Part shown: positions 34,798 to 47,079 of the stretch, in pieces | Layout: each line of letters begins with the position of its first letter | Position numbering within the stretch: the stretch's first letter is position 1 | Origin: Pelobates cultripes | Taxonomy: Eukaryota; Chordata; Amphibia; Anura; Pelobatidae | Direction of reading: 5' to 3' | Assembly (NCBI GenBank): GCA_933207985.1 | Contig: OW240916.1 | Span: 136,531,036-136,595,035 of the forward strand | Length of the DNA: 64,000 nucleotides | The notes under the pieces: generated by a model | The model's input: the letters and a program-made list of their open reading frames with translations, nothing else | Databases searched by the model: none | What the model was told of the DNA's origin: nothing | Translations under genes and position numbers: made by a program

Positions 34798-35060
34798 ACA
34801 TCCATCACACACACACACACAATGCACCCCTTGCACACAGAAAAACACACCATGCATTACACACACAGACACACACAAGCAATGCAACCCTTTCACGCAA
34901 TGCATCCCTTACACACACAGAAACACACAATGCATTCCTTACACACACTCAATGCACCCCTTACAGACACACACACTGCATCCCGTACATACACAGAAAC
35001 ACACCTTGCAGCCCTTACACATACAAACACAGATTCACACAATGCATTCCTTACACACAT
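34798..35060 (+). repeat. CA-rich minisatellite
   Basis: Imperfect units of the type CACACAATGCACCCCTTACA, with repeated AATGCA and CCCTTACACA blocks. Confidence 0.75.
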
Positions 35061-35489
35061 ATCAGGACATCCCTCTACTCCACCCCATGTGAACAAACTC
35101 ATTGGTGGAACATGAAGGTGGACCCTGGGACCCAGACCTTGAGCTGTGTAAAGGGCCTTAAAAAAATGGAGCTGCTTCTCCCAGAACATTGATTTTTGTG
35201 ACCACAGTTACAAACAGCCTCTAGAGAGCCTGTTCTACACCAGACCAGTGGAGCCAGACTGCAGCTAGAGACCATCATCATCCTCATCTGGTTGTAAGTA
35301 GGCAATCTAGTATATTATTCGTGGCACTAATCTCTAGTCCCCAGAACCACTTCAGCTTAATGTAGTGGTTCTGGTGTCCATAGCCTGTTCCTGCAGGCCT
35401 TTTAATGTAAACACGGCGACACTGCAGCACTGGCGTTAGTTAACATGGCAGATCATATGGGTGGGGCATTGTGATGTCACATGGGGGGG

Positions 35490-36062
35490 GGGGGGGGCAA
35501 ACTTTACTTTTGCCTAGGGAGGCAAAAATCCTTGCACCAGCCCTGCATACACACACACACAAACACACACAAACACTCACTCACTAGCAGACACACTCAC
35601 AGGCAAACACACTCACTAACAGACACACTCACACACACTAACAGACATACACACACACTCACTCACATTAACACTTTTTTTTTTTCAACCCCCCCGCCCC
35701 CACCTCCTTACGTTTGGGAGAGCTGGGGCGGGAAGGGGTTCTCTATCTCCCTGGGGGTCCAGGGCTGCTGGGCAGGCGGCTGGCGAGGGAGAACTTCCCC
35801 TGAGCACTCTGCTCAGCTCCCTTGCGCGCCTCAGAGTGAGGCTGGGACGTCATATTCCGGCTCCCAGCCTCACTCTGCGGCGTGCGAGGGAGCTGAGCAG
35901 ACCGCTCAGAGGAAGAGCTCCCTCGCCAGCCGCCCGCCCAGCCCAGCATGTTAGTTAGCTGCAAGGCTAAAAAGGCATTTGCCCTGGACATTTGTGGGGG
36001 CGGCTTTTTTTGCCGCCCCCTGGAAAATGCTGCCCAAGGCAAATGCCTTGTTTGCCTCCCGG
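35490..36062. repeat. foldback element with GC-rich core
   Basis: The outer ends CTAGGGAGGCAAAAATCCTT and GCCCAAGGCAAATGCC-like strings and inner arms at about 35758-35850 and 35860-35945 (GGCGAGGGAG/CTCCCTCGCC, CTCAGAGTGAGGCTGGGA/TCCCAGCCTCACTCTG) are inverted complements. A CA-type microsatellite lies at 35545-35665. Non-coding. Confidence 0.6.
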
Positions 36063-36065
36063 CTC

Positions 36066-36250
36066 AAACGTCCCTGTGGGGCAGTATGTAAAAACCGTTT
36101 GCTAAAGCTGATCTCTTGTTTGCTGACTTTTCAATCCCTCCCCGTCTTTCTCAGCAAAGACAGTATGTGGCTGTCCAATTACTGACTTCCCAATGCAGCT
36201 CAATGAGAAGTCTTTGCAAGGCAAGTGCTCCGGCAACAGGACTATTTGTC
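36066..36250. mobile_element. MITE fragment related to 40690-40999
   Basis: GAAGTCTTTGCAAGGCAAGTG and neighbouring sequence match, in inverse orientation, TGCCTTGCAAAGACTTCTCA near 40742. Confidence 0.45.
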
Positions 36251-37539
36251 TGATTGCCAGCCAGGCGCTGTGACAATGTTAAGTTATGAAAGTGCCACTT
36301 TCTTTAGAAGTCTCCACTTTTTGTAAAAAAAAAAAAAAACAAACAAAAAAAAACACGTCAGCAAGCTGAAAGTGATTTAGGTATGTCGTGTTCAATGCTT
36401 TGCAAATCATATCATACCAGGTTTTTTTTAAACCATCAATTGTGTGGTGCTTGCAGAATCTTTCTTTATCTTTGTTCTTTAGATACCAATATCATATTCT
36501 ATTGCAAGCTTCACTTTTACTTTTATTCTTCTCAGATTATTAGTCCTTTGGTGCCATAGGGTAGTGAATACATTGGAAAGACAGAGTTCCCTGGCACAGA
36601 GGTGCTAAACCTGGCAGTACAGGTTGCATTCTGTGCTTTGATTATGTGATTCTTGCATTCACTGTGGTTGTAAAACAGCCAGTGCAGCATTGAGGGTTTT
36701 AGTTTACTTTTTGCAAACTATGATCTTTAAAACCTTTTTTGAGCTTTACTACTTCCAGGCTGTTATGTCTTGTTTTTAAAAAAAAAAAAAAAAAAAATTT
36801 GTAAGCTTGGTGCTTTATTTTACTTGTGTAAATAAAAATAAATCATATTTACTTCATAATGTATACACATTACATTAAAATACATGTTGTCAAATTAGAT
36901 CACATTAATCAGTAGAGCATAAAAGCTACCAAACATTATGATATTGCACTTAATTCCAAATTTAACACAATATGCTTGACATCATCCCTTGTATGAAAAT
37001 TACCTTGTTTAAAAAAAAAAAAAAGTCAGCTGTAGGAAAAGACACTTATTCTTAGTATGTGATGCTATTGTTACTATTTGGTTGGATCACTTGCCTACTT
37101 ACAACAATAAAATCTTAAAGGTACGCTTTTGGCACAATAACCTTTTCATCTCACTGAATATTTTTTACAGTGACTGGAGTCCGCTGGTACTGTTCCTCCA
37201 CTCAGTGTTTAATCATATTTGAGAACATTAACGCTGAATAAGGGTACTTGGCTACCTATAGCTTGGCCTTCCCTGGATGTATGGATTAGACAGAGATTAC
37301 ACAATGACTTATTAAAAAATAAAATAGACCATCTTTATTTTGAGTTTCAGAAAGGTATTACAAAGGAAAGCAGAGAAGTAACATGAGAATGCTGTTGAAC
37401 GTGTTCTGCGTATAGTGGGATCATACATTTAGGTCACAATAAATATTTGTAGGTATTGTGGCATGCATGCGGGGTTGAGGCACCCCTGTCTGGGCACAAG
37501 CTTATGCATGTACCTCGGCTGCTCTTACTGCACAGAGAG
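36251..37539. other. no gene recognised
   Basis: AT-rich sequence with A-runs at 36326-36340, 36777-36797 and 37011-37024. Nothing identifiable was found. Confidence 0.4.
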
Positions 37540-38475
37540 TAGTCTTGCGTGCAGGTGGCATGTCACAGTTGTTGGAGTATAATCATTGTGGAGAAAGTAA
37601 CCTCGCCACTTGTACTTGAAGGGGCCTGCTTGCCAGCCTCCTGCCCACAAACTATGGGCCCTGCAGGGAAAAGACTACCGAACTTGACTGACAGCACTGA
37701 TTTCTCTGGAACTGTTTTGGGCATAGGACCATGTGAACGGTCGGTGAAAACTATGACTTCCAGGAAATCCTGAACCGATCTGGGTGATTTTTGTATATGT
37801 TGTTCACCCAGATCGGGGCTATCAGGGGATGTAACTTATGGGGTTTTATGTGTTTTTAAGGTACTTTTTGGGGTTTCATAAAATTGTATGTTTTTTTCTG
37901 TGCTTGGAGATAATTGGGTTAGATTAGTAGAGTTCCTGATTCATCCCAAGCACAGAGGAGGGATTCTATTGTTTGTGTATGGGAGTGTCTCACTGTATGA
38001 CTCTGTTTTTATTGGTTTATTCACTTTGTATCCCTGTGCCCAACAAGGTCCACCTGGGTGTCACCCTTGTTGGGAAACTTGCATAAAAGGCCAGTGTGCC
38101 TCCATCAAAATTCTGTTCCTGCTTACCCTCAACATAGAGTCTCATCTCATGTGTTGGGGAAACGGCTGTATCTATCCTGGGGATTGCTATATCACTTTAC
38201 TCCCCAGGAATTATAATCACTAGCTCTTATAAGAGCTGTTCCTGCTCCGCTCTCTGGGAGAAGGAGAGGTCTGCCACTGGAAGCATTGGGTCCAGGGTGG
38301 GTGAAGGACAGTGAGACACCGGCACAGCTGCATCGCTGGAAGTGGGGTCTGCTTTGCTTATGGTGTCTGGTGGAGTGCTGGAATTCCTTAGAGAGCACTA
38401 GGAGCATAGATTGGCAGAGGCACTCTGTCAGAGTGCCAGGCGGTCCGTCACAACCATATATGTGTTTCTGCATAC
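37540..38475 (+). mobile_element. possible LTR-retroelement remnant
   Basis: Non-coding GC-balanced stretch with a TATA-like CATAAAAGG at about 38083-38091, a downstream initiator-like region and a 13-bp hairpin at 37775-37816. The layout resembles an LTR plus leader of an endogenous retroelement. I see no gag or pol, no matching second LTR and no certain ends, so the class is tentative. Confidence 0.3.
37775..37816. repeat. perfect 13-bp hairpin
   Basis: CCGATCTGGGTGA and TCACCCAGATCGG separated by 16 nt. Confidence 0.8.
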
Positions 38476-38559
38476 AGTGGGGTTGTGACGCCCATGTGTA
38501 GCAGTTTGGGTTCTCTGTGGCTCCTGCCCACCGTCCTCTCTGCTTACTTTGAGGTCGCA

Positions 38560-40560
38560 AGCGGAGGCATCGTGTGTCATTCGGGAGTAGTGTGCAATGT
38601 GAAGTTTTCGGCAGACCCTATTGGTTATGACTTCGGTATGTAGGTGGTCGTGGTCCCAGTAACTGAGGAACGCAGTGTCAGCTGTCCATCTTCCGTCAAT
38701 GGCCAGAAAAAGGGGAAGGAGAGGTAGAGGGGGAGAGAAAAGAGAGGGAAAAAAAAGAAGGGGGGAGAGAGGGGTGATGGGTTAGAGGTACCAGGGTGGG
38801 GTAGATAGGGGTGGAGGAAGGTCTATGTCAGCATTGTCAGGTGCCTTATGCATCTCTACGTAGCCTCACCCCCGGGTGTGCAGCATCTCCCGGCTGGGCC
38901 TGCGCCCCCGCGCTGTCTGCTCCCCCATCCGGCGTGCTATGTATTCTATCCAAGGGGCCCATAGATGGGTACAGCGCTCCACTGAACCTCTTAGTCCCGC
39001 TGTGTGAGACTCCATCGCATAGATCTCCTCAACTTTTTACGTCCATTGTGTGATGGTGGGGTCTTTCGATTTACATCTGGTGGGGATTAAGCTTTTGGCT
39101 GCATTTATGAAGTGTCTTTTGAGGGATTTTTTATAATTTGCGATCGGCATCTTAGCATGGGGAGGTATTGCAGAGGTATATCTGAGTACAAGACTTCAGT
39201 GAGTTTGTTATGTATCTGTTGCCAGAAGGCAGCAATTAGAGGGCATGACCACCATATGTGGAGGTCTGATCCCTCTGCAGCTTCACAACACCAGCATTGG
39301 TCATTCGGTACAATCCCCATGCGATACAGCCTGGTAGGGGTCCTATACAAGCACATCAGGAGTTTGTAGTTGAGTTCTTGTAGTTTGAAGCGGAGTATCC
39401 CCTGGTGCGTGAGTACATGTATTTTTTTCCCACTGTGGGTCCGAGAGCGTAACGCCTGTGGCCTGTTCCCATATTGATTGGTATTTCACCGGTGTGCCCT
39501 GCCCTGCTCTGCTTCAGCAACATGGCATATAGGGTAGATGTCCGCCATCAACGCATAGCGCCTCGTACTGGGTAAGGTCTCTGTGTATGAGATGTCTCCC
39601 TGGGAGTGAAATGTAGTAGCGTTGCACCTGGTGATATCGGTATTTGAGTAACCCTGTGGCGCGGTTCTGTGCGAGCAGGTCTTCAAAGGGTTTTAGGTTG
39701 TTATTTGAGCACCACGCTCGGAGGTGCAGGGCACCTCACCCGCCGAGCCCAGTGACGTCCTGCGGCACTAGGCCATCCACTATCTCGGGGTTATGCACCT
39801 GGTGGAGATTAGGATATTGCATGTTTGAAGAAGGTGCAAGTATTCTTGCGCGATAAATATATATTCTAGCCGACTGTATCCGCGGTGTAAAGGGGAATAA
39901 TATGAGAAATCCTTTACGTTTGGGTGTAGAACACGCCAGCAGTCCTCCAAGCCTGTGTCTTGGAGCGCTTTTTGGGTGGCCTTGAGACAGGCCACTGGGA
40001 GTGAGCTACGTCCCTTAGAGGTATCAGCCCATGGGTCCAGGGGAATGTTGAGGTCACCCGCTAGTACGAGGAGCCCCTCTCGGAATTGCTCTAGCAGCTT
40101 TTAGGTTTTGGAGATGTAGCGGTGCTGTTTAGAGTTTGGGCTATATATGGAGATGAAAGTGTATTGCTTGTCGGCCATAGTGCCTTTTAGGAATAGATAT
40201 CTTCCATATGGGTCCGCCCTTTCCTCAGTGCAGATGAATGGCACGTGATTGGCGAAGAGTATGGCCACTCCTGGTAACTCTTATGGTGGAGAGCGGGGCA
40301 GGCCGTCCCCTGGAAATGAGTTTCCTGGAGGAAGTCCACCGAGGCCCTGGCCCCCAGATGGCGCCCAGTAGGTGCAACAGTCTTTCCGGAGTGTTCAAGC
40401 CCCGGATGTTGTTAGACCAGAGGCGCAGCGGGTGAGAACCCCCCCAGAGCCCGGGAGGGGGGGCCATGCGGGGAGTGAAGGAGGAGGGGGAGTTAGGATG
40501 TAAAGGGAACAGTGTGGGGAGTGGGATCAACCAAAAGGGGTTAGGAGTCATCTAGGTCGA
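38560..40560 (-). mobile_element. L1-type LINE copy lacking the RT domain
   Basis: Minus strand. Endonuclease remains are at about 39780-40430 (NNIRGLNTPERLL; LEDCWRVLHPNVKDFSYYSP; GYSRLEYIFIAQEYL). They are followed directly by C-terminal remains at about 39030-39750 (ALCVDGGHLPYMP ..., CWCCEAAEGSDLHIWWSC). The knuckle C-x2-C-x8-H-x4-C matches that of the intact L1. Everything between endonuclease and C-terminus, including RT, is missing. Several stops and shifts are also present. Confidence 0.75.
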
Positions 40561-40689
40561 CGTTGGCAGTCAGACCTGACGGTAGAACCATATACAGAGT
40601 CAGGCTTGACTGTCTAGGTGGGTGAGTTAGTAGGGAGTCTCCCATCCCTCACTGTCACCCCAACCTATGAAACCCCACAGTCCTTCCTG

Positions 40690-40999
40690 ATTGTTTAGCT
40701 CAGTGGAGCCAAACTTAAGAGGCAGAAATTGCTCACCGCATCTGCCTTGCAAAGACTTCTCAGTGAGCTGCTTTGGAATGTCTGTGATTGGACAGCAACA
40801 GAAAGTCTGGATGGGGTAAGAAGGGGAGGGCTTAAAAAGGCTGCAGACAAGATAACAGTTTTGCAAGCTGGTTTTTAGATATATGCGCCTCCCCCCAAAA
40901 AATGCTAAGTTAAATGCATGCAAGGATTAATTCAGGGTGTAGCTAGTAAACAATGATTTTTTTATTTATTTTGTATTTGGGGAGTGGAGTGTCCCTTTA
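40690..40999. mobile_element. MITE half with GGAGTGTCCCTTTAA end
   Basis: Ends at 40986-40999 with GGAGTGTCCCTTTAA, the shared right end of TTAA MITEs in this window. Internal sequence matches 36066-36250 inverted. Confidence 0.5.
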
Positions 41000-42860
41000 A
41001 TCTTAAACCATTATGCAGAATGTTGGAAGGTACAAACTTCCACCACAATACCAAGCATCGTGGCAGGTAGGTTAACACAACCATTGGGCTAGTTAAGACA
41101 TTAGTTTGTAAGAACAATTAAGCCAAAGCTGTGAAAGCACAGAGATCCGTGAATCTGCCCCCAAACTGAGAAATTTGGAAGAAATACATATGCAATTAAT
41201 GCAGCATTATGTCCCCCCCTTCCTGATAAAAAGTAAGGAGAAGGGAGGGGGAGACATTAAGATAGATATTCACATCTCACCCACCTACACACAGCATAGA
41301 CCCTATGCACCTCTTACATACAGAGACTGCACCCCCCACACACACACTGCACCCCCATCTATTCTGAGTTTACCTTCATCCTTGCTAAGCAATATAATAT
41401 ATTCCCATACTAAATCCCAATTCTAAAATGGTGGCCACAAACTTCCTATTTTGTCCGGAAGTTCGGCAAAAGTCAATTTATAAGTACTACTACACTTAAT
41501 TTTACCCCCTTACCACAGGATGTAGTGGCTCAATATCAAGAACTACCTCAATATAAGTAAATTTAAACTTTTTAATATTGCAATGGAATTGAATAAATCG
41601 ATCTCTTGTGAACCATTTTATTGCAACCAAATCGTATTTACTCATTATAAAGATTACTTTATATAATATGTTTTTTTACTCTTTTGTGACCCATCATGTA
41701 ACCCCACGTCATAAGTCACATGTCATTTTGGTGCCATTTCCACTTGAACCTCAGACCACCCTATATAAACCCTAAAGTGCAAGGCTTCTCCTATTTACAC
41801 TTTAGAAAATCTTTACTAGACAAAATGCATTTAGAGTTATTTTAAGCATTATGTGCCTGACCATTTATTTAATTTTTTATGCTTTGAAGTTTTTTTTTGC
41901 TTGGTTTAGTTTTTTATTTTCTACTGTTCCTGGCACATCTATACCACCATTATACCCAACTGCAACATGGGAAGAACTATCCTTTGGAGGAGTTTCTCTA
42001 CATTATATCTCTGTTTGGAATTGCACCACCCAAGCGTTAATACTTGAGCAAGTGTATATTGCTACATTACCTCTGAGTATATTACTTTTACGTTTATAAA
42101 TGATTTGTGTACTGTCAGTATATTTATACTGGCAGACATTTTGTGTTAAGACAAATTAAAAGAGTATACTGTAAGTCATCATCAGAACAGAGGTGGCTAT
42201 TTTGTAACAGAATACAAAGACAGACAATTTCTTCTCTCTGTAACTCTATTCAAGTCAGAACTAAAGAATGACTTATAAAACATTTGGTAAAGATAAGGCA
42301 TGATGTCTGCAGCAACCTCTCACATTACTATGTGCTACACAGACACAAATGACAGATAACACTAAGTAATTAATTTTACTTTCTAAGCAAAAACCTAACA
42401 GAATCTTACACATTCCATTGTAAGGAAAGGTGAAATTAAGGCTACATGTGTCAGAAATCTAAAATTTAAAAGGTATACAACAGACACCAAGTCTGAGTAA
42501 AAAAACAGCCCAAGCCTTTGAAGATGACAGCTTCTGTGATGTATAGTAGCCATAAAAGACAACCAGATGACGTCAAACATCACGAAATTCAGTTAAACCA
42601 TTATACAAAAAGGTAAATGGACCCCTTTACAAAATATTTCGGTGATGTAATTACGCCATCTACAGACCAAAATCTAGATGAGTGTGTAGGGAAGACACAC
42701 CCACAATTTGCTATTGGTTACTATTAACGAGTGACGTTTTGGAATTTCTCCTTTAAAAATTAAGGACAAAGGAGAGAGAGAAAGACTCTTACACTTAAAA
42801 TCACTCTTGGACTCTTAGACATAAACTCACACTTAACATCTAAGATCTGACATCTGTAGC
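41000..42860. other. no gene recognised
   Basis: Contains a TATA-like CCCTATATAAACCCTAAAG at 41759-41777 and a stretch at 42700-42850 with repeated CTCTTACACTTAAAATC/CTCACACTTAACATC phrases. These could be retroelement leaders, but no coding sequence supports that. Confidence 0.35.
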
Positions 42861-42879
42861 CAAAGTTGGACACTCCTAA

Positions 42880-42882
<3 letters not shown>

Positions 42883-42919
<37 letters not shown>
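42883..42919. repeat. (TA)n microsatellite
   Basis: TA array of about 37 bp. A second one lies at 43698-43719. Confidence 0.9.
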
Positions 42920-42927
<8 letters not shown>

Positions 42928-44124
42928 TCCAACTAACATAACTATAAATCTTTTATATATTTTCATACAATTCTCTCATCATACTTGCATTAAAAATTCC
43001 TGGGACATATCTACACATCTGATAGAAAATCTACAACCTAACTGGTAATTATGCTGGTTCTATTAAATTAAATTTTTACTAATGGCAGGAATATATATCT
43101 GGATAAATTTTGGTCAAATTTCAATTATTAGAAATCATAATTACCTATGGAATATATGGTTATAAAAATTCCATTCCTGCAGGTGGAGTAAAGAAAATGA
43201 TATGTTAATGGTAAATTTGCCAAAAGTTAGCATAACAATTTTTTATTCAGAGGTATTGACTTGTTCTGAAATTAAAGATAGTGAATCTTAATTAAGAACG
43301 TTAAAATTCTGCAAACGTAAAATCTAGTTAGAATTATTCTTATTGGATGGACATGGGTATGGTAAATGATTTGGTATGAGAAATATTGTATTTGTAAAAT
43401 TGCAATATAATGGGAAATCATGCCTATGAGGATTGTAGCCAGCAGTGAAAGAGTTAATTTAGTCTGATTTGACTGTCAGCCAGTGTGTTTATTGCTTTAC
43501 GCTGTGCTGCTGTTAGATGCTGTGTTCGGTGTTAAGTTCATTTCAAAGTTGTGTCCGGCCGTAAATCTTAGATTGCATACATGTTGATAACGGTTGCTAT
43601 TTAGCTGTCTATATTGTGTTGAATCCACTGCCATATTGTATACTTATGTTATACCTAAACATTCACTGTTTGTCACGCATGTTACATATTGTCACAAATT
43701 ATATATATATATATATATTTATTACTTCAGGATCTAGGAGAATTAAAATAGTAGGTAATTCTCAGCTTTAAATCATTAATCGGGGAAACAGTGCCAAGAT
43801 ATCAATTTTTGATATAATAAAAATTACAGTACAGTTTTACAAAGAGCACAATTTTTTTGCATTTTGTAACTTTGTAAATATCCACCTACATGCCGAGTGA
43901 CTGACTCCTAGAAAAACATATCAGTCAGCGGGGATTGTTCCGCTGCACGCTTCTATCCGCAAAGCTGGTTTTATAGATCTAGTACAAGTAACTGCTACAT
44001 TATAGACTTCTTTGTTTGTTCTGCACTTGGTACTAGATACTCAGCATCATTATCGGTTATCTTTCTGCTTTATTACATATACCTTCCACCATCAGAAGCC
44101 TTGATGACATACAAGTAAAGAATA
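42920..44124. other. no gene recognised
   Basis: AT-rich intergenic sequence; no exon or repeat identity seen apart from the TA array at 43698-43719. Confidence 0.4.
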
Positions 44125-44288
44125 CTCCAAGCTAGAGATCAACCAATTTCGATTTTTTTTTTTTTAGTGCCGATACGATAATCTGTGAACTTTCAGGCCA
44201 ATAACTTACCGATACTCTGTACTTTCTACACATATCTACTGTTAAATGAACATTTTTTTTATTTTTACAGTTTTTTTATTTTTTATTA

Positions 44289-44558
44289 AAGGATCACTAT
44301 AGGGTCAAGTACACAAAATGTATTCCTGACCCTATAGTGTTAAAACCACCATCTATCCCCTCATGCCTCTTTAAATATTACAAAATATTACTGTATTCAA
44401 GCCAGAATCTGTGGCTCTGCATGCGGTTTGCCTCAAAAAAAAAAAAAAAAAAGTCTGCTGACATCAGAAGTGGTGGCCTGATCCAATCACAATGCTTGCC
44501 CATAGGATTGGCTGAGACTGACAAGGAGGCAGATCAGGGGCAGAGCCAGCATGATTTA
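44289..44558. mobile_element. CACTATAG-family MITE half, nested
   Basis: Follows TTAA at 44285-44288 with AGGATCACTATAGGGTC. Its interior is the inverse complement of 25810-26075, with CTGATGTCAGCAG shared. Confidence 0.6.
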
Positions 44559-44880
44559 ACCCCTTAAGGACAGCGGGCGTTCAATGTCGTCCTTAAGGAA
44601 CCGGCTCTAAACGCCGGAGGGCGGCATAGAACTCCCAAACCGTCCTTTCTACTTATCCAGTCACTGGCGATCCCACGCCGGCGATCGCGGTATGGGGACT
44701 CACCTGGGAGCCCAGGGAGTCCCCCTCTGTCCTCTTTGCCCCCCCTGGGCCATGTGATCACGAGGTCCTTGCGAGGACCTCACGATCACATGGACAGCAT
44801 AGCCGTCCAAGGCATTGCCAGCAGGGTGAGTGCCTGTAACGACAGGTACTCCCCCTGCTGTCTGAAAAAAATAATGTTTA
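44559..44880. mobile_element. CCCCTTAAGGAC MITE piece, nested
   Basis: Begins TTTAACCCCTTAAGGACAGC. It includes palindromes such as GTGATCACGAGGTCC / GGACCTCACGATCAC at 44754-44790. The far terminal repeat is not visible. Confidence 0.5.
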
Positions 44881-44892
44881 AAACAGTGTAAA

Positions 44893-44927
<35 letters not shown>

Positions 44928-45232
44928 TACATACTGTCTACGTGTATTTTAATATTTATATATAATTATAAATATATATCAACACACGTACAATATCGGT
45001 TAAATATATATATATCTCAAATTTTCATTATATATTTATATATAATATAAAATCTGTAAATACGTTAAATTAAATTAAAAAAAATGTGTAAATTTGTTCT
45101 ATTTTAAAATATATAGATATCAAAATACATGTAGAACAAAATAATATATCTATATACATAAGTATATACATATATATCACTATATATCTATAGAAATAAA
45201 AATGTAAAAAAATTATATATATATATTTACAT

Positions 45233-45248
<16 letters not shown>

Positions 45249-45299
<51 letters not shown>
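45249..45299. repeat. (TA)n microsatellite
   Basis: About 50 bp of TA preceded by a CA run at 45231-45249. The whole of 44890-45300 is composed of AT-rich dinucleotide-like sequence. Confidence 0.9.
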
Positions 45300-45304
<5 letters not shown>

Positions 45305-45633
45305 CTACGTATACATGTAATAATTTTACATAAATTAGGTAATTTTATTAATTACAATTAGCAGGACCAGCATGACAACCAAGGCCAAAAGTCCAAGGAA
45401 ATTAATTTGCTAGCACTATCTTTAACCCTGTAACTTTCCAAGACACCATAAAACCTGTACATGGGAGGTACTGTTTTACTCGGAAGACTTCGCTGAACAC
45501 AAATATTAGTGTTTCAAAACAGTAACATGTATTACAACGACGATATTGTCAGTGATATGGCATTCCCTGGATGGCCCACCACCTCCCTTCAGCTCCCCTG
45601 TCTAACTCTCTCAGCCTGTGTGCCGCACGAAGC

Positions 45634-45647
45634 GTTGCCATGGTAAC
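45634..45647. promoter_or_regulatory. RFX X-box-like palindrome
   Basis: GTTGCCATGGTAAC matches the RFX-family X-box (GTTRCC-ATGG-YAAC type) with both half sites and correct spacing. It lies in the GC-rich core inside the hAT element. Binding is inference. Confidence 0.5.
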
Positions 45648-46059
45648 CTGTGGCAACACTCGGACGGCTGCAAAACTCGCGAAAGTTAGATGGGGGGGCT
45701 GAAGGGAAGGGAAGTGTGTGCTGGGCCCCCTAGGACCCTGATGGAGGCCCTGGTCTGTATTATCTGTATCTTTATTGGTAGATACCGATATTGCTGAAAA
45801 CACAGAATATGGGCCAGACCCATAATCGGTCGATCCCTACTCCAAGCATCTGATATTCTATTGGACTTTTTATTTTGGCACAACCTGTACATAGATTTTG
45901 TATTATCTTGCTCTAAATTAATCAGTAACAGGACAAGGGTATCCTTTACTACCAGTATTTGCAGTCTGCTTACAATTCTACAAACAGTTGCCTTTTTGCA
46001 CTTATCCTACTTTCAATTATTTGTATTTAAACTCATGTCTGTAGTTTGAGGGTTGAGCT

Positions 46060-46360
46060 TTCAAACTCTTTAAATAAAGGCACTGTATTTCCCTTTATCC
46101 AATCCTCTGCTATGATTCATGTATGAAAAGAATCTTGAAAGATTTAATAACAATGGTATGGATATTTCTACATTTAGCTCCTTAAGTAATCATAGGTGAA
46201 TATCATCTGGCTCACAGGCTTTGTTAGCATTGTTTATTTAATTGCTGTAGCACTTTAACCTGTGTTTACCAAATTACCGGTTTGTTGCAAGGCTTTTGTA
46301 AGAAGTATTTGCAAATCTACAGCCATAGTTATTGCTTCAGTTCATATGAAACATTCTTAA
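46060..46360 (-). mobile_element. CR1/Rex1-type LINE fragment
   Basis: Aligns by eye with 21180-21440: both have CCAATCCTC, AAAAGAATCTTGAAAGAT, TCCTTAAGTA and ACATCTATTGCC-like phrases in the same order. It covers only the start of the RT region and is decayed. Confidence 0.65.
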
Positions 46361-47079
46361 GGGCCCTCCATCTTCCTATAACTTTGTAATTGGCGCAAAC
46401 ATGGACTATGATAGTCAGGCCATCCCCAGCCCCTCCCAATAATCTATTCACTCTGTCAGCACCATGAAGAACACAAGCACTCGGGAGACAGCAAACTATC
46501 TAGCTGACATGATTACCCTGTCTCTCTTAACAGATTTGCTTACTACTAAAACTTGCATTGACTTTCTTCCATTCTGGATCCAGTCTATAAAAGAGGAGCT
46601 GTTCCCTCAGCTGTTCGGACTGACTGAGCTCGAGGAAGCTGTTCTTTCTGAGCAGATACTCCCAAAATGTTCGCTCTAATGGGAAAATCTGCTGGAGTAT
46701 ACAAAGTCAGGACTCGCTACACCTTTCCTCCTCTTTGACTGACAACCTTGACAGATAGATATGGTAGACAGTCTAGGCATTTCAATTTGCTTTTCCTGAT
46801 CTCCAATTTGAGCTTCCAGAGAAGCCACTTGTTCCAATCTGCCACAGAGGTATATACTTCTCCAGGCCTGCATATATACAGCAGACAATGTACGGAGTAA
46901 CATTTTTAAACTTGCTACCACTCATACTTCCCCGATTCAGGTGTTCTAGTTCCTGTGGGTTTAAACCCCTACTTATAGAAACCATAGAAAAATACATATA
47001 AAAGACAAACCACAATTTTAGGATATGCCTTACCTAGCTAACAGGGAACTGCAAATCTTTTGTATTTGGTTATGCAGTT

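Larger units (their letters stand above)
44133..45839. mobile_element. 1.7-kb hAT element with nested MITEs
   Basis: A perfect 8-bp duplication CTCCAAGC (44125-44132 and 45840-45847) flanks terminal repeats TAGAGATCAACCAATTTCG and AATCGGTCGATCCCTA. The inner ends keep GCCGATACGATAATC and GATACCGATATTG. Most of the interior is foreign: a CACTATAG MITE piece (44289-44558), a CCCCTTAAGGAC MITE piece (44559-44880), microsatellites and a GC-rich block (45560-45740). No transposase is present. Confidence 0.85.

Noticed and set aside
34079..34905. Long minus-strand frames rich in Pro, Ser and Leu (up to 236 codons)
   Set aside because: They are translations of the purine-only minisatellite. All three frames stay open because the repeat lacks stop codons on that strand.
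34126..35060. Regularly spaced repeats considered as a CRISPR array
   Set aside because: Repeats are contiguous and variable with no unique spacers, and the sequence is vertebrate.
35481..35954. 157-codon plus-strand frame
   Set aside because: It crosses a G-run, a CA microsatellite and one arm of a foldback; no protein-like composition.
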